59,030 nt of DNA from Phytobacter massiliensis JC163 (GCF_000321045.1 NZ_HE578945.1:1596333-1655362), one strand, 5' to 3'; shown: positions 1 to 14,997, counted from the first letter of the stretch. The notes: generated by a model not told the origin, from the sequence alone. Numbers and translations: made by a program.

Positions 1-1
1 T

Positions 2-849
2 ATGGGCCCGGCTGACTCCGCCTTTCTGGCCAACGTTGCCCGGAGCGCCATGCGCTGGAACCTGCCCGTTGAAAAGCTGGACGCCGCGGCGTTAATGGCC
101 CGCTGGCCGGAAATCACCGTTCCTGAAAATTATATCGGCCTCTTTGAAGCGGACTCCGGGATTCTGCGTAGCGAACTGGCGGTAGAAACATGGGTTCGCC
201 TCGCCAGAGAAGCCGGCTGCGCGCAACTGTTCAACTGCCCGGTCACGGCAATACGCAACGAAGCGGATGGCGTGACGGTGGTGACGGCGGACGGCGAATA
301 CAGCGCTAAAAAAGCACTGCTCAGCGCGGGCACCTGGGTTAAGGAACTGGTGCCCACGCTGCCGGTGCAACCGGTGCGCAAAGTCTTCGCCTGGTTCCAG
401 GCCGATGGCCGGTTCAGCGTAAAAACCGCTTCCCCGCTTTTACCGGCGAAATGCCGGACGGAACCCATTTTTATGGTTTTCCGGCAGAGGATGATGCGCT
501 GAAAATCGGCCGACATAATGGCGGCCAGCCTATCAGTAAACCTGAGGAACGCACGCCGTTTGCCAGCGTCGCCTCTGACGGTTCAGAGTGCTTCCCCTTT
601 TTGCGCCAGTTTTTACCCGGCGTCGGCGGGTGCCTCTACGGCGCGGCCTGCACCTATGACAATTCGCCCGATGAAGATTTTATTATCGATACGCTGCCGG
701 ATAACCCCAACGTGCTGCTGGTAACAGGGCTCAGCGGCCACGGTTTCAAATTCGCCCCGGCGCTGGGCGAGGTGGCCGCGCAGTTTGCCGTGGGCAAACA
801 GAGCGAGTTTGATTTAGCACCCTTCTCGCTGTCTCGTTTTAACGGATAA
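2..849 (+). CDS. solA: N-methyl-L-tryptophan oxidase, 5'-truncated by window edge, apparent frameshift
   Basis: FAD-dependent sarcosine-oxidase-family enzyme that oxidatively demethylates N-methyl-tryptophan. The protein reads as SolA from mid-protein to the C-terminus (for example [18 protein letters not shown], then [17 protein letters not shown] and [12 protein letters not shown]). The N-terminal FAD-binding half lies outside the window. Reading is in frame 2 up to about 420, then continues in another frame from about 426 to the stop at 849. The switch is at the five-A run 421-425; one extra A gives [20 protein letters not shown], the expected SolA sequence. I therefore treat the two open frames as one gene with a likely base-call deletion. 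Identity is confident; whether the break is real is not. Confidence 0.9.
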
Positions 850-874
850 TCGTCGGGTTAACACCCTGACTGTC

Positions 875-937
875 GCCCGGGTAGCGCGCCCGGGCTCCCG
901 GATGTGGCTTACCGACTTATCCGGGCGTTGCCTTTAT
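875..937. repeat. REP-like palindromic intergenic element
   Basis: GC-rich inverted repeats in the gap after solA: CCCGGGTAGCGCGCCCGGG followed by a second palindrome with CCCGGAT and ATCCGGG arms. This is the usual form of enterobacterial REP/BIME units, which act as transcript stabilisers or gyrase/IHF sites. Similar elements recur at about 4,726 and 19,647 in this window. Confidence 0.6.
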
Positions 938-958
938 TCGCTGGCTTCTGGAGATAGC

Positions 959-1072
959 ATGCGCCGCCTGTTCCATTTCATTATTAATAACGTGCGTGAG
1001 CATTTAATGGTTTATATTGTGCTGTGGTCAATTCTTGCGCTTATCGATTTAATTTATATTCTCTGGTCCTGA
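959..1072 (+). CDS. yceO: Small membrane protein YceO
   Basis: A 37-residue ORF downstream of sol[17 protein letters not shown] followed by a hydrophobic stretch ending in [10 protein letters not shown]. It matches the E. coli YceO pattern (MRRLLHYLINNIREHLM and a C-terminal membrane segment). E. coli annotation has a few more N-terminal residues; here an ATG with upstream GGAG fits this shorter start. One predicted transmembrane segment in the inner membrane, function unknown. Position between solA and yceJ is as in E. coli. Confidence 0.8.
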   Translation: MRRLFHFIINNVREHLMVYIVLWSILALIDLIYILWS

Positions 1073-1341
1073 GATATTGACATTTATTTACAGTAATTTA
1101 AAAAACAGCCTTATTGCGACAGAATATTTGAAAGAGAACCTCCCTACCCCCTCCCCCTTTATCGTCCCGCCAGAATGCCTGTTCAGGCCAACATTTCTCG
1201 AAGAAGTTGACAGCTACCCCACCTTTTCATTCAAACTTTCTGATATAGAAAAAATAATAATCCTTAATGTTATTTTTAAGTTGCAATCTTATTTCTTCCA
1301 CGCCATTTTAATTCCACTTATTCATATTCGTGGTTAGCATT
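1073..1341. other. AT-rich intergenic region between yceO and yceJ
   Basis: No supported gene. An open frame at 1077-1337 has no ribosome-binding site and low-complexity composition and is not called. The stretch is far more AT-rich than the flanking genes and ends at the yceJ start, so it probably holds the yceJ-yceI promoter. Confidence 0.5.
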
Positions 1342-1908
1342 ATGCAATTACGTAACTCTTCATCCGGTTATGGGGTTATTTCCGTGGCGCTGCACTGGAT
1401 TGTCGCGCTGACGGTCTACGGGATGTTCGCGTTGGGTCTGTGGATGGTGACGCTCAGCTATTACGATGGCTGGTATCACCAGGCGCCGGAGATCCACAAA
1501 AGCATCGGCATTCTGTTAATGCTCACCCTGGTCATCCGGCTTATCTGGCGACGCATTTCGCCTGCGCCCGGCGCGTTAAAAAGCTATTCACGTCTGACGC
1601 ACATCAGCGCGGTTGTTGCCCATATTGCCCTGTATCTTTTGCTGTTCGGCATTATTTTCAGTGGCTACCTCATCTCCACCGCCGATGGTAAACCCATCAG
1701 CGTTTTCGGGCTTTTTGCGGTTCCCGCCACCTTAACAGACGCCGGTTCGCAGGCCGATCTGGCGGGCGATATCCATCTCTGGCTGGCGTGGACCGTGGTT
1801 ATCCTGTCAGTCCTGCACGCGCTTGCCGCTTTCAAACACCATTTTATTGATAAAGACGACACCCTCAGACGCATGCTGGGAAAATCGTCTTCTGACTCTG
1901 GAGTATAA
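1342..1908 (+). CDS. yceJ: Cytochrome b561 family protein YceJ
   Basis: Four-helix inner-membrane di-haem cytochrome b561 of the YodB/CybB family. Visible histidines in helices ([12 protein letters not shown] near the N-terminus, [36 protein letters not shown] split across the last helix) are the expected haem ligands. About 188 residues, normal length. I start at MQLRNSS (1342) because E. coli YceJ begins MRLRN; the upstream in-frame start at 1330 adds four unconserved residues. Two bases separate it from yceI, so the two are probably one operon. Confidence 0.9.
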   Translation: MQLRNSSSGYGVISVALHWIVALTVYGMFALGLWMVTLSYYDGWYHQAPEIHKSIGILLMLTLVIRLIWRRISPAPGALKSYSRLTHISAVVAHIALYLLLFGIIFSGYLISTADGKPISVFGLFAVPATLTDAGSQADLAGDIHLWLAWTVVILSVLHALAAFKHHFIDKDDTLRRMLGKSSSDSGV

Positions 1909-1910
1909 AA

Positions 1911-2486
1911 ATGAAGAAACGCCTGTCTGGATTAGCTATCGCAACCTTACTGTTTACAACCGGCTCCGCCCTTGCGGCAGACTATAAGATTGATAAGGAG
2001 GGACAACACGCCTTTGTGAACTTCCGTATCAAGCATCTGGGCTACAGCTGGCTGTACGGCACCTTTAAAGACTTCGACGGCACCTTCTCTTTTGATGAGA
2101 AAAACCCGGCCAATGATAAAGTTAACGTCACGATCAATACCAACAGCATCGACACCAACCATGCCGAGCGTGACAAACACCTGCGCAGCGCGGATTTCCT
2201 GAACGTTGCGAAATTCCCGCAGGCGACCTTTACCTCAACCGAAGTCAAAAAAGACGGTAACGATCTGGATATCACCGGTAATCTGACGCTGAACGGGGTA
2301 ACAAAACCGGTGAAGCTGGAGGCAGAGCTGACTGGTCAGGGGGACGATCCGTGGGGTGGCAAACGCGCCGGATTTGAAGCTGAGGGCAAAATTCGTCTGA
2401 AAGATTTTAATATCACCACCGATCTTGGACCCGCTTCGCAGGAAGTGGATCTGATTATTTCGGTAGAAGGCGTACAGCAGAAATAA
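1911..2486 (+). CDS. yceI: Periplasmic lipid-binding YceI family protein
   Basis: Secreted YceI-family lipocalin-like beta barrel thought to bind polyisoprenoids. An N-terminal signal peptide ends in [10 protein letters not shown]. Family landmarks seen: [34 protein letters not shown] and [15 protein letters not shown]. The protein has 191 residues, the same as E. coli. It lies directly after yceJ, with good upstream GGAG for the ATG, and has a role linked to osmotic and base stress in E. coli. Confidence 0.95.
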   Translation: MKKRLSGLAIATLLFTTGSALAADYKIDKEGQHAFVNFRIKHLGYSWLYGTFKDFDGTFSFDEKNPANDKVNVTINTNSIDTNHAERDKHLRSADFLNVAKFPQATFTSTEVKKDGNDLDITGNLTLNGVTKPVKLEAELTGQGDDPWGGKRAGFEAEGKIRLKDFNITTDLGPASQEVDLIISVEGVQQK

Positions 2487-2494
2487 TGCGCCAG

Positions 2495-2517
2495 CCCGCC
2501 GGGTTGAACCCGGCGGG
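2495..2517. terminator. Bidirectional hairpin between convergent yceI and trhO
   Basis: Near-perfect palindrome: CCCGCCGGGTT, a central G, then AACCCGGCGGG. It sits between two converging genes, as expected for a shared terminator, although neither side has a long U run. Confidence 0.6.
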
Positions 2518-2523
2518 TCGCGG

Positions 2524-3573
2524 TTATTCCGGGTCAGGTATGCCCAGACGGGTATTCAGGCGGCCACGGGATTTATTGAAAATCTTGTTGCCGTTTTCAC
2601 GTCCGGCGCGCCGCTTGCGCTGCTCCTCTTCGGGAAGCAGGCTCTCTTCAAGACAGGCTTCGCTACAGCAGCCCTGGTATTTTTCAGCGCAGCTCGGGCA
2701 CTGGATAAACAGCAGGTGGCAGCCGTCGTTACGGCAGTTGGTATGGCTGTCGCACGGCGCGCCGCACTGGTGGCAGTGCGCGATGATCTCATCGGAAATC
2801 CGCTCCCCCATCCGCTCATCAAAGACAAAGTTTTTGCCAATGAAGCGCACCGGCAGCCCCTGTTCACGGGCGCGACGGGCGTACTCAATAATGCCGCCTT
2901 CGATATGCCACACTTTATTGAAACCGTTATGCTTCATAAAGGCGCTGGCTTTTTCGCAGCGGATCCCGCCGGTGCAGTACATGACGATTTTTTTATCTTT
3001 ATGCGCCTGCATCATCTCAACCGCTTTCGGCAGCTGTTCACGGAAGGTGTCCGCCGGGATCTCCATCGCCCCTTCAAAATGGCCCACTTCATATTCGTAG
3101 TGGTTGCGCATATCGATAAAAACCGCGTCAGGATCGTCCAGCATGGCGTTAACTTCCGCCGCCTTGAGATAGTCACCCACGTTGCTGGCGTCAAACGTCG
3201 CGTCCTCGATGCCGTCGGCCACAATGCGGTCGCGAACCTTCATGCGCAGCACCCAGAATGATTTACCGTCATCGTCTATGGCGATATTCAGACGCAGCCC
3301 GTCCAGCGCCGGATCGAAGGTATAAAGCGTCTCGCGGAAGGCGGCAAACTGACTCTCCGGCACGCTGATCTGGGCGTTAATCCCCTCGCGGGCGAGATAG
3401 ACGCGGCCAAAAACATTCAGCTTTGTAAAGGCGGTATAGAGCGCGTCGCGCGTCGCCTGCGGATCGGCAATGGTAAAATACTTATAGAAAGAGACGGTCT
3501 TACGCGGCTCGGTTTCGGCAAGCATGCGCGCTTTCAACGCGTCGTTGGAAATGCGGTTATGTAACACTGGCAT
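2524..3573 (-). CDS. trhO: tRNA uridine(34) hydroxylase TrhO (YceA)
   Basis: Rhodanese-type enzyme that hydroxylates U34 of certain tRNAs with O2 to give ho5U, an alternative to the TrhP route. The sequence has the rhodanese active-site loop [12 protein letters not shown] with the catalytic cysteine, the upstream [18 protein letters not shown], and a cysteine-rich C-terminal part ([27 protein letters not shown]) that looks metal binding. Start set at MPVLHNR (3573), which matches E. coli and has AGGA upstream; the longer in-frame start at 3591 is not conserved. Confidence 0.95.
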   Translation of the reverse strand: MPVLHNRISNDALKARMLAETEPRKTVSFYKYFTIADPQATRDALYTAFTKLNVFGRVYLAREGINAQISVPESQFAAFRETLYTFDPALDGLRLNIAIDDDGKSFWVLRMKVRDRIVADGIEDATFDASNVGDYLKAAEVNAMLDDPDAVFIDMRNHYEYEVGHFEGAMEIPADTFREQLPKAVEMMQAHKDKKIVMYCTGGIRCEKASAFMKHNGFNKVWHIEGGIIEYARRAREQGLPVRFIGKNFVFDERMGERISDEIIAHCHQCGAPCDSHTNCRNDGCHLLFIQCPSCAEKYQGCCSEACLEESLLPEEEQRKRRAGRENGNKIFNKSRGRLNTRLGIPDPE

Positions 3574-3790
3574 GGTGTACGTGTCCTGCAATTAGCGTGG
3601 TTAAAATCGGGCGGCATCATAAAGCAATTAACAGCAATTTACATCCATACATTTTGCGCTACATTTGCCTCATTAAAATCATCTTTGAATAACAACAGCC
3701 TGGAGATTACGCATTCGGTTAACCGTAATTTTGGTTCGCCGGATAAAAAGTGCGACAATGCCGGGGATTTTTGTTGAGTAAAGGAACGAC

Positions 3791-4711
3791 ATGACGCATT
3801 TACCTAAGTTTTCCGCCGCACTGCTGCATCCGCGCTACTGGCTGACCTGGTGCGGTATCGGGCTGCTATGGCTGGTGGTTCAACTTCCTTACCCCGTTAT
3901 CTACCGCCTGGGCTGCGGCATTGGCCGTCTGGCGATGCGCTTTATGAAGCGCCGGGTGCGTATTGCCCACCGTAACCTTGAGCTCTGTTTTCCCGATATG
4001 CCGGAAAATGAACGGCAGCAACTGGTGGAAAAAAACTTCGCCTCGGTGGGAATGGGCGTTATGGAAACCGGCATGGCATGGTTCTGGCCGGACAAGCGTA
4101 TCGCCCGCTGGGTGGATGTGCAGGGTATGGACAACACCAAAATGCATTTCGCCGAGGGTAAAGGCATTTTGTTGATCGGCGTTCATTTCCTGACCCTGGA
4201 GCTGGGGGCCCGCGTGTTCGGGATGCATATTCCCGGCATTGGCGTCTACCGCCCTAACGACAACCCGCTGCTGGACTGGCTGCAAACCTGGGGGCGGTTA
4301 CGCTCCAATAAGACCATGATCGATCGCAAAGATCTCAAAGGCATGGTAAGAGCGCTTAAGAATGGCGACGTGGTGTGGTATGCGCCGGACCATGACTACG
4401 GCCCGCGCGCCAGCGTATTCGTGCCGTTTTTCGCCGTCGAGCAGACTGCGACCACGTCCGGGACCTGGATGCTGGCCCGGATGTCAAAAGCCTGCCTCGT
4501 GCCTTTCGTGCCGCGTCGCAAGCCAGACGGCAAAGGCTATGAACTGATCATGCTGGAAGGCGAAACCTCGCCGCCGCTGGAGAGCGCCGAAGAGACCGCC
4601 GCCTGGATGAACAAAGTGGTGGAGCGCTGCATTTTAATGGCCCCGGAGCAGTACATGTGGCTGCACCGCCGCTTTAAAACCCGTCCGCAGGGCGTCCCTT
4701 CACGTTACTGA
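3791..4711 (+). CDS. lpxL: Lauroyl-Kdo2-lipid IVA acyltransferase LpxL
   Basis: Inner-membrane acyltransferase that adds laurate to Kdo2-lipid IVA during lipid A synthesis. There is one N-terminal membrane segment ([19 protein letters not shown]) followed by the acyltransferase domain with the catalytic HX4(D/E) motif in [14 protein letters not shown] and the [10 protein letters not shown] and [12 protein letters not shown] blocks. It has 306 residues, the family length. The ATG is preceded by AAAGGAACG. Confidence 0.97.
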   Translation: MTHLPKFSAALLHPRYWLTWCGIGLLWLVVQLPYPVIYRLGCGIGRLAMRFMKRRVRIAHRNLELCFPDMPENERQQLVEKNFASVGMGVMETGMAWFWPDKRIARWVDVQGMDNTKMHFAEGKGILLIGVHFLTLELGARVFGMHIPGIGVYRPNDNPLLDWLQTWGRLRSNKTMIDRKDLKGMVRALKNGDVVWYAPDHDYGPRASVFVPFFAVEQTATTSGTWMLARMSKACLVPFVPRRKPDGKGYELIMLEGETSPPLESAEETAAWMNKVVERCILMAPEQYMWLHRRFKTRPQGVPSRY

Positions 4712-4725
4712 TGCGCAAAGCCGTT

Positions 4726-4758
4726 CCCGGATGCGGCGAAACGCCTTATCCGGGCTAC
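4726..4758. repeat. REP element
   Basis: CCCGGATGCGGCG, a short loop, then ACGCCTTATCCGGG: the canonical enterobacterial REP stem between lpxL and its terminator. Confidence 0.75.
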
Positions 4759-4804
4759 CGTCATTATGCCGCTCTTTTGTCACCCCTGGGTTTGTCAACA
4801 TCCT

Positions 4805-4831
4805 CAAGCGGCTCTACCGGGGCCGCTTTTT
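4805..4831 (+). terminator. Rho-independent terminator after lpxL
   Basis: Stem AAGCGGC with GGCCGCTT followed by a T run, downstream of lpxL on the plus strand. Confidence 0.7.
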
Positions 4832-4946
4832 GTAGCAAAATGACACATGCTTACCGTTGCAGCAATCATCACGCAGGCGCATAATTAGCAGGCTCATTAA
4901 TTTTTCTCTGAATAATTTCGCGCCTGCGCGCGTAGCGTGAACCATC

Positions 4947-6197
4947 ATGTCATCTTCTGCTCCCATAAACTGGAAACGTAACCTTACCGTTGCGTGGATT
5001 GGCTGTTTTCTCACTGGCGCGGCATTTAGCCTCGTTATGCCCTTTCTGCCGCTGTATGTCGAGTCGCTGGGCGTCACGGGCCACAGCGCCCTGAATATGT
5101 GGTCCGGTCTGGTCTTTAGCATCACCTTTTTGTTCTCCGCCATTGCCTCACCGTTCTGGGGCGGCCTGGCTGACCGCAAAGGGCGTAAAATTATGCTGCT
5201 GCGCTCCGCGCTGGGTATGGCCGTGGTAATGGGGTTAATGGGCCTGGTGCAGAATGTCTGGCAGTTCCTGGTGTTACGCGCGCTGCTGGGGCTGCTTGGC
5301 GGCTTCATCCCGAATGCCAATGCGCTCATCGCCACCCAGATGCCGCGCCATCGCAGCGGCTGGGCGCTGGGCACGCTCTCTACGGGCGGTGTGGCGGGCG
5401 CGCTGCTGGGGCCGCTCGCCGGGGGGCTGCTGGCGGACGCCTACAGCCTGCGGATGGTCTTTTTTATTACCGCTACCGTTCTGTTTCTCTGCTTTTTACT
5501 GACGCTGTTCTGCATCCGCGAAAATTTTGTTCCGGTAGCCAAAAAAGAGATGCTGCACGCACGGGAGGTTTTCGCCTCGCTAAAAAGCCCGCGTCTGGTG
5601 CTGAGCCTGTTTGTTACCACGCTGATTATCCAGGTCGCCACCGGCTCTATTGCCCCGATTCTGACGCTCTACGTGCGCGAACTGGCGGGCAATATCAGCA
5701 ATATTGCCTTTATTAGCGGCATGATAGCCTCGGTGCCCGGCGTCGCCGCGCTGATGAGCGCGCCGCGTCTTGGCAAACTGGGCGACCGTATCGGGCCGGA
5801 AAAAATCCTGATTGCCGCGCTGGTGGTCTCTGCCCTGCTGCTGGTGCCGATGTCAATGGTCCAGACGCCGTGGCAGCTTGCCGTTCTGCGCTTCCTGCTG
5901 GGCGCCGCTGACGGCGCGCTGCTGCCCGCCGTGCAGACGCTGCTGGTTTACAACTCAACCAATCAGATAGCCGGACGGGTGTTCAGCTATAACCAGTCGT
6001 TTCGTGATATCGGCAACGTCACCGGCCCGCTGCTGGGCGCGGCGGTGTCGGCGAACTACGGCTTCCGCGCGGTATTCTGCGTCACCGCAGGGGTCGTGCT
6101 GTTTAATGCCGTTTATTCATGGATAAGCCTGCAACGCCCGGCGCGGCGGGTCAGCGCGCCGCTTTCGCAAAGCCCGACGATTAACCCGGATGACTGA
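4947..6197 (+). CDS. mdtG: MFS multidrug efflux protein MdtG
   Basis: Twelve-helix major-facilitator drug/H+ antiporter (fosfomycin and deoxycholate resistance in E. coli). The first cytoplasmic loop carries the MFS signature [16 protein letters not shown], and the matching loop of the second half is [14 protein letters not shown]. At 416 residues it is slightly longer than the E. coli protein at the C-terminus. Separate transcription unit from lpxL; in E. coli it belongs to the mar/sox/rob regulon, not tested here. Confidence 0.95.
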   Translation: MSSSAPINWKRNLTVAWIGCFLTGAAFSLVMPFLPLYVESLGVTGHSALNMWSGLVFSITFLFSAIASPFWGGLADRKGRKIMLLRSALGMAVVMGLMGLVQNVWQFLVLRALLGLLGGFIPNANALIATQMPRHRSGWALGTLSTGGVAGALLGPLAGGLLADAYSLRMVFFITATVLFLCFLLTLFCIRENFVPVAKKEMLHAREVFASLKSPRLVLSLFVTTLIIQVATGSIAPILTLYVRELAGNISNIAFISGMIASVPGVAALMSAPRLGKLGDRIGPEKILIAALVVSALLLVPMSMVQTPWQLAVLRFLLGAADGALLPAVQTLLVYNSTNQIAGRVFSYNQSFRDIGNVTGPLLGAAVSANYGFRAVFCVTAGVVLFNAVYSWISLQRPARRVSAPLSQSPTINPDD

Positions 6198-6278
6198 TTT
6201 TTTTCGCCGGGCGCTTGCAAAACGTCATATTCAACTATTCTTTCCCTGAACATCACGTCAAAACACAGGGAGACACCG

Positions 6279-6653
6279 ATGACTATGTACGCGACGCTCG
6301 AAGAAGCGATTGATGCCGCTCGTGAAGAGTTCCTGGCGAATAATCCGTCCGTGAACGAAGAAGACGCGAACGTGCAGCAATTCAATATCCAGAAATATGT
6401 CATGCAGGATGGCGACATCATGTGGCAGGCCGAATTCTTTGCTGATGAGGGCGATGACGGCGAATGTCTGCCTCTGCTGAGCGGCGAAGCCGCGCAAAGC
6501 GTGTTTGACGGCGAATTTGACGAAATCGAACTGCGCCAGGAGTGGCAGGAGGAGAATACCCTGCACGAATGGGATGAGGGCGAGTTTCAGCTTGAGCCGC
6601 CGCTGGATACCGAAGAGGGCCAGGCGGCGGCAGATGAGTGGGACGAGCGCTGA
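6279..6653 (+). CDS. msyB: Acidic protein MsyB
   Basis: Very acidic 124-residue cytoplasmic protein, the same length as E. coli MsyB, with the conserved C-terminal half (EEWQEENTLHEWDEGEFQ type sequence, ending AADEWDER). Multicopy msyB restores growth and export in secA/secY mutants; the mechanism is unclear. SD GGGAGA upstream. It converges on yceK. Confidence 0.95.
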   Translation: MTMYATLEEAIDAAREEFLANNPSVNEEDANVQQFNIQKYVMQDGDIMWQAEFFADEGDDGECLPLLSGEAAQSVFDGEFDEIELRQEWQEENTLHEWDEGEFQLEPPLDTEEGQAAADEWDER

Positions 6654-6884
6654 TTACTCGTACGGCCCGTGGTGAGCGTCGACTGGCAGCAGAAGCGTAT
6701 CGAACACCAGCGAGAAGGGTAAATCCAGCACGGTAACGTAGCGCCAGGCGGAATCGCGCACGTCCCACTGCACGCCGGGATAATACTGATTCCCGTGCCC
6801 CTGCCCGGGAATGGTGCGGCTGATGATACTGCCACAGCCGCTCAACAGTAACGCCATCAGCGTCACAACCGCTATTTTCACCAT
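6654..6884 (-). CDS. yceK: Outer-membrane lipoprotein YceK
   Basis: Small lipoprotein of 76 residues: signal peptide with lipobox LLSGC, then CGSIISRTIPGQGHGNQYYPG, which is almost identical to E. coli YceK. Start set at MVKIAVV (6884), matching the E. coli N-terminus; the in-frame ATG at 6899 adds five residues. It abuts msyB tail to tail. Function unknown (DUF1375 family). Confidence 0.9.
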   Translation of the reverse strand: MVKIAVVTLMALLLSGCGSIISRTIPGQGHGNQYYPGVQWDVRDSAWRYVTVLDLPFSLVFDTLLLPVDAHHGPYE

Positions 6885-6908
6885 ACTGTTACCTGCCATT
6901 ATCCGCTT

Positions 6909-6940
6909 AAAAAAATACCGGCGCTCAGGCCGGTATTTTC
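6909..6940 (-). terminator. Terminator after opgH
   Basis: ATACCGGC with GCCGGTAT stem and a run of seven T on the minus strand, immediately downstream of the opgH stop. Confidence 0.8.
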
Positions 6941-6952
6941 TTTAGTGTCGGC

Positions 6953-11087
<4,135 letters not shown>

Positions 11088-11283
11088 TCAGGCATTCCGA
11101 CAACTGAATCCCCGCTTTGTTCTTATCGCGGCTCAGCGATTAAGCAACTGAAACAGGCCGTATCGTTTTGCGTGCTTATCCTGGAGACAGTCTGACGGAC
11201 ATAGTGTAGGGTTACTTTCGAATGTAATCATTATTTGTCTTATGGATTAAGACGAAAAGTCTGAGAATTAACAACGGAGTTAT

Positions 11284-12432
11284 ATGAAACCGGTAGCCGC
11301 ACAACGTGAATATTTCCTCGATTCCATCCGCGCGTGGTTAATGTTGCTGGGGATACCTTTTCATCTTTCCCTGATCTATTCCAGCCATATGTGGCATGTA
11401 AACAGTAGCCACCCATCCTGGTGGTTGACGCTATTCAATGACGCTATTCACGCCTTTCGTATGCAGGTGTTTTTTGTCATATCCGGTTACTTTTCTTACA
11501 TGCTCTATTTGCGCTACCCCATAAAACGCTGGTGGAAAGTTCGCGTTGAGCGGGTGGGTATTCCGATGTTAACCGCGATTCCGCTGCTTACGCTGCCGCA
11601 GTTTTTGATGTTGCAGTATGTGAATGGCCGGGCGGATAAGTGGCACACCCTGTCCGCCTATGACAAATACAATACGCTGGTGTGGGAGCTTGTTTCACAT
11701 TTATGGTTCCTGCTGGTGCTGGTGGTGTTGACCACCGTCAGCGTGTGGCTGTTTAAAACCATTAAAAATAATGCCGACCGTTTCCTGGATAACATCACCC
11801 TCGGCAAGCTTTCCGTTGCCTTTCTGCTGCTGGGGCTGGCCTATGCGGCGTTCCGGCGAACGGTTTTTCTCGTCTATCCGGATATCCTGCGCGACGGCCT
11901 GTTTAATTTCACCGTTATGCAGACGCTGTTTTACATTCCCTTTTTCCTCCTCGGGGCGCTGACCTTTATCAGCCCACGCCTCAAAGCGCTGTTTACCACC
12001 CCCTCCCCGGCCTGCTTCGTCGGCTCGCTGCTGGCCTTTATCGCGTATCTTTTGAATCAGCGCTACGGCAGCGGCGATGGCTGGATGTATGAAACGGAGT
12101 CGGTCATTACCATGGTACTGGGGCTGTGGATGGTCAACGTGGTCTTTTCGCTGGGTCACCGCCTGCTCAATTTCCAGTCGGCGCGGGTAAGCTATTTTGT
12201 TAACGCCTCGTTGTTTATTTACCTGGTGCATCATCCGCTGACGCTGCTGTTTGGCGCGTGGATTACCCCGCTTATCCATTCAAACCTGCTTGGCTTTATT
12301 ACCGGGCTGGTGTTTGTCGTTGGCTCGGCCCTTGTGCTGTATGAAGCGCATTTACGCATTCCGCTGCTGCGCTTCCTCTTTTCCGGCAAGCCGCAGAGTA
12401 AAAACGTCGACGCACCCGCGCCAACACGATAA
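11284..12432 (+). CDS. opgC: Glucans biosynthesis protein C, succinyltransferase OpgC (MdoC)
   Basis: Integral membrane acyltransferase-3 family protein that transfers succinyl groups to periplasmic glucans. About ten membrane helices; family motif [20 protein letters not shown] at the N-terminus. 382 residues. Divergent from opgGH across a 256-nt gap that must hold both promoters; SD ACGGAG before the ATG. Confidence 0.95.
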   Translation: MKPVAAQREYFLDSIRAWLMLLGIPFHLSLIYSSHMWHVNSSHPSWWLTLFNDAIHAFRMQVFFVISGYFSYMLYLRYPIKRWWKVRVERVGIPMLTAIPLLTLPQFLMLQYVNGRADKWHTLSAYDKYNTLVWELVSHLWFLLVLVVLTTVSVWLFKTIKNNADRFLDNITLGKLSVAFLLLGLAYAAFRRTVFLVYPDILRDGLFNFTVMQTLFYIPFFLLGALTFISPRLKALFTTPSPACFVGSLLAFIAYLLNQRYGSGDGWMYETESVITMVLGLWMVNVVFSLGHRLLNFQSARVSYFVNASLFIYLVHHPLTLLFGAWITPLIHSNLLGFITGLVFVVGSALVLYEAHLRIPLLRFLFSGKPQSKNVDAPAPTR

Positions 12433-12444
12433 TCAGCCGTCGGC

Positions 12445-13929
12445 TCAGAGCAGCCATTCCACCGGCAGCCAGGAGGCGAGACGCACCAGCAGTCGCTGGC
12501 TCAGACGCGTTCTCGGTTCCTTTTTGTGCACGATCTCCTGGCCGTCACGAAGCTCAATCCAGTTAATTCGGCCCCACCTGTCGAGCTGCAGCCGCCATGC
12601 CGCGGCCCGCTGGCTGCGCAGAAAGCGGTGATGAATTTGCTGTGCCAGCGGCGCGCTGTCGATGACAAAACCCATTTCGGTGTTCAGCGTTGCCGAACGC
12701 GGGTCAAAGTTGAACGAGCCGATGAAGACTTTTTCGCCGTCAATGCTAAAGGTCTTTGCGTGCAGACTGGAGCCGGAGTTACCGGTCAGGCCGCGGTCAT
12801 GCACCGGGTGAACGCCTTCATTGGTGGGCTTAAGCTCGTAAAGGGCGATACCGTGACGCAGCAGTTTTTTCCGCCAGCGCGCGTAGCCCGCGTGGACAAC
12901 CGCGACATCGTTAGCCGCCAGGGAATTAGTGAGAATGGCGATTTTTACCCCTTTTCGTACCAGCCGCAGTAGCTGCGCTACCCCCGCACGGCCAGGAACA
13001 AAATAGGAGGCGATAAGATCAACCTGCCGTTCCGGCATGCCCATCACATTACTCAGACGTTGCGGAAGAAGCGTGTGCAGACGGGCCTTCCCCTGTCCTT
13101 TACGCGGATCGTCGCTTAACAGGCGCGTTTTCGCCCAGATAATCGGCAACGTGCCCTCTTCAAGCTGGCTGGCAAAGGCGGTTGAATCAAGTTTGTTTTT
13201 GTAGCGCGCGGCGGTGATATCTTCATACCAGTGGTCGGGCATACGAATGCGCCCGGCAATCTCATCGCCGGCAATATCCAGCACATTTTGCAGCGCAGAG
13301 ACGCACTCGCTCTCCCAGTAGCGTTCAAAATCCTCGCTGACCTCGTTGACCACCGGTCCGATAGCCATGACATCAAGGTCGGTAAACAGGGGCTCTTCGC
13401 CCGCGCCAAAGTAGGCGTCGCCAATATTGCGCCCGCCGACCAGGGTCACCACGCCATCTACGGTAAAACTTTTATTGTGCATGCGGCGGTTGAGACGGGC
13501 AAAGTCGGTCAGGTAGCCAAGCGCGCGCAGGGTACGAAAAGAGAAAGGATTGAACAACCGCACCTCAATACGCGGATGAGCGTTGAGCTGGCGCAGCGTG
13601 TCGTCCATACCGTTAGTGTTGTTATCATCCAGCAGCAGACGCACCTGCACCCCACGGTCGGCGGCCTCCAGCAGCGCCAGCAGCAGCAGGCGCCCGGACA
13701 TGTCATCCTCCCAGATGTAATACTGCACATCCAGCGTACGCTGGGCCATTTCCGCCAGCCGGTAACGGGCGACGAAAGCGTCAAGGCTATCGTCAAGCGC
13801 CACCAGTCCGCAGAGGTCAGGGTGCGCATCGCAGAGCGGCGTAACGGCACGCTCCAGCCGCGTTCGCGGCGGCGGAGTCGGCATCTCATCTGAAAGCCAG
13901 GTCGATTCTTCGGGCATTTTTATTGTCAT
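12445..13929 (-). CDS. clsC: Cardiolipin synthase C
   Basis: Phospholipase-D-superfamily synthase making cardiolipin from phosphatidylglycerol and phosphatidylethanolamine. Two HKD motifs are present: HNKSFTVDGVVTLVGGRN in the first half and HAKTFSIDGEKVFIGSFN in the second. 494 residues, with about 20 extra N-terminal residues relative to E. coli. Downstream of ymdB, as in E. coli, where YmdB promotes ClsC activity. Converges on opgC. Confidence 0.94.
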   Translation of the reverse strand: MTIKMPEESTWLSDEMPTPPPRTRLERAVTPLCDAHPDLCGLVALDDSLDAFVARYRLAEMAQRTLDVQYYIWEDDMSGRLLLLALLEAADRGVQVRLLLDDNNTNGMDDTLRQLNAHPRIEVRLFNPFSFRTLRALGYLTDFARLNRRMHNKSFTVDGVVTLVGGRNIGDAYFGAGEEPLFTDLDVMAIGPVVNEVSEDFERYWESECVSALQNVLDIAGDEIAGRIRMPDHWYEDITAARYKNKLDSTAFASQLEEGTLPIIWAKTRLLSDDPRKGQGKARLHTLLPQRLSNVMGMPERQVDLIASYFVPGRAGVAQLLRLVRKGVKIAILTNSLAANDVAVVHAGYARWRKKLLRHGIALYELKPTNEGVHPVHDRGLTGNSGSSLHAKTFSIDGEKVFIGSFNFDPRSATLNTEMGFVIDSAPLAQQIHHRFLRSQRAAAWRLQLDRWGRINWIELRDGQEIVHKKEPRTRLSQRLLVRLASWLPVEWLL

Positions 13930-14044
13930 AGCAGCTCAAGTATATCTGCCGGTTCGCCATCAGGTGGGTGGGTTAATCTGAAAGGCACGATAAATCTGAC
14001 TATCGGGGGTCATCCTTGCAGAAACGCAGGCAGGTGAAAAACCG

Positions 14045-14587
14045 TTATTCGCCCGTTGGCGTGCCGCGCTGGGCCAGCAGACGCTGATAAAGGGCCGCAT
14101 TGTCGCTGTCAAAGCAGACGAAAATCACCTTTTCCAGCCGGGTATATCCGCGCAAATAGGCCGCTACGGTGTTGACCGCGATTTCAGCGGCGGCGGCTTT
14201 AGGATAGCCATAGATGCCTGTGCTGATGGCGGGAAAAGCAATGGATGTGAAATTATTGTCATCAGCCAGTCGCAGACTGTTGCGGTACGCATCCTCAAGC
14301 AGCCGCTCCTCATGCTCGTTGCCGCCGCGCCAGACGGGCCCAACAGTATGAATTACCGCCTTTGCCGGAAGATTCCCGGCCCCGGTAATCACCGCATGCC
14401 CGGCCGGGCATTCCCCCTGCTGCTGACGCACCCGCTTGCAATCCTCAAGCAGCGATGGCCCCGCGGCCCGGTGGATTGCGCCGTCAACGCCGCCGCCGCC
14501 TAAAAGTGAAGAATTGGCCGCGTTAACAATGACGTCCACAGTGAGTGTGGTGATATCGCCCTGAATTACCTGCATTTGTGGTTGCAT
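14045..14587 (-). CDS. ymdB: O-acetyl-ADP-ribose deacetylase YmdB
   Basis: Macrodomain protein that hydrolyses O-acetyl-ADP-ribose and, in E. coli, inhibits RNase III. Conserved macrodomain motifs: [20 protein letters not shown] and [12 protein letters not shown]. Start [11 protein letters not shown] (14587) has a textbook AGGAGG; the upstream in-frame start at 14662 is rejected because its extra residues are not conserved. Confidence 0.95.
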   Translation of the reverse strand: MQPQMQVIQGDITTLTVDVIVNAANSSLLGGGGVDGAIHRAAGPSLLEDCKRVRQQQGECPAGHAVITGAGNLPAKAVIHTVGPVWRGGNEHEERLLEDAYRNSLRLADDNNFTSIAFPAISTGIYGYPKAAAAEIAVNTVAAYLRGYTRLEKVIFVCFDSDNAALYQRLLAQRGTPTGE

Positions 14588-14688
14588 GTACTGCCTCCTG
14601 ATGCTGTTTCTTTTTAGTGTAGCGCAGGTGCTGGCGAAAATAAGCAGGCCCGTCAGCAACACTGTTACTGCGGGCCTGAGAACAGGAT

Positions 14689-14997
14689 TTAATTGTAATT
14701 GACGTTCAGTACGGCCAACGTGTGCTGCGGGTTGACGTAGCTGAGCTGCATGGTGGCGAGATTATCGTATCCACCCTGCCCTTGCGCTAACTCATCCAAT
14801 GAGAATTGTTGTGTTTGTGCCTCTCCCTGGCGGTCACATGCCATAACAACATGGCGATAATCGACGTTAACGTCACACGGTGGTTCAACAATCATGCCGA
14901 CGAAATGAATCGTTCCTCCGGATTCCGCGGCGACATGAGTGCTCACACCAGCGCATAACAAAGCGACGGTAAGAAGCAACTTTTTAGGGACTGACAT
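14689..14997 (-). CDS. ymdA: Secreted protein YmdA
   Basis: About 102 residues with a signal peptide ([20 protein letters not shown]) and two cysteines that could pair. It sits between csgC and ymdB, as E. coli YmdA does. The sequence ([15 protein letters not shown]) resembles the N-terminal strand of fimbrial subunits of the chaperone-usher type. Start at MSVPKKL (14997). Function unknown. Confidence 0.8.
   Translation of the reverse strand: MSVPKKLLLTVALLCAGVSTHVAAESGGTIHFVGMIVEPPCDVNVDYRHVVMACDRQGEAQTQQFSLDELAQGQGGYDNLATMQLSYVNPQHTLAVLNVNYN

Noticed and set aside
1077-1337. 86-codon plus-strand frame between yceO and yceJ
   Set aside because: No SD, low-complexity AT-rich composition, not conserved at this place in E. 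coli; likely promoter DNA.
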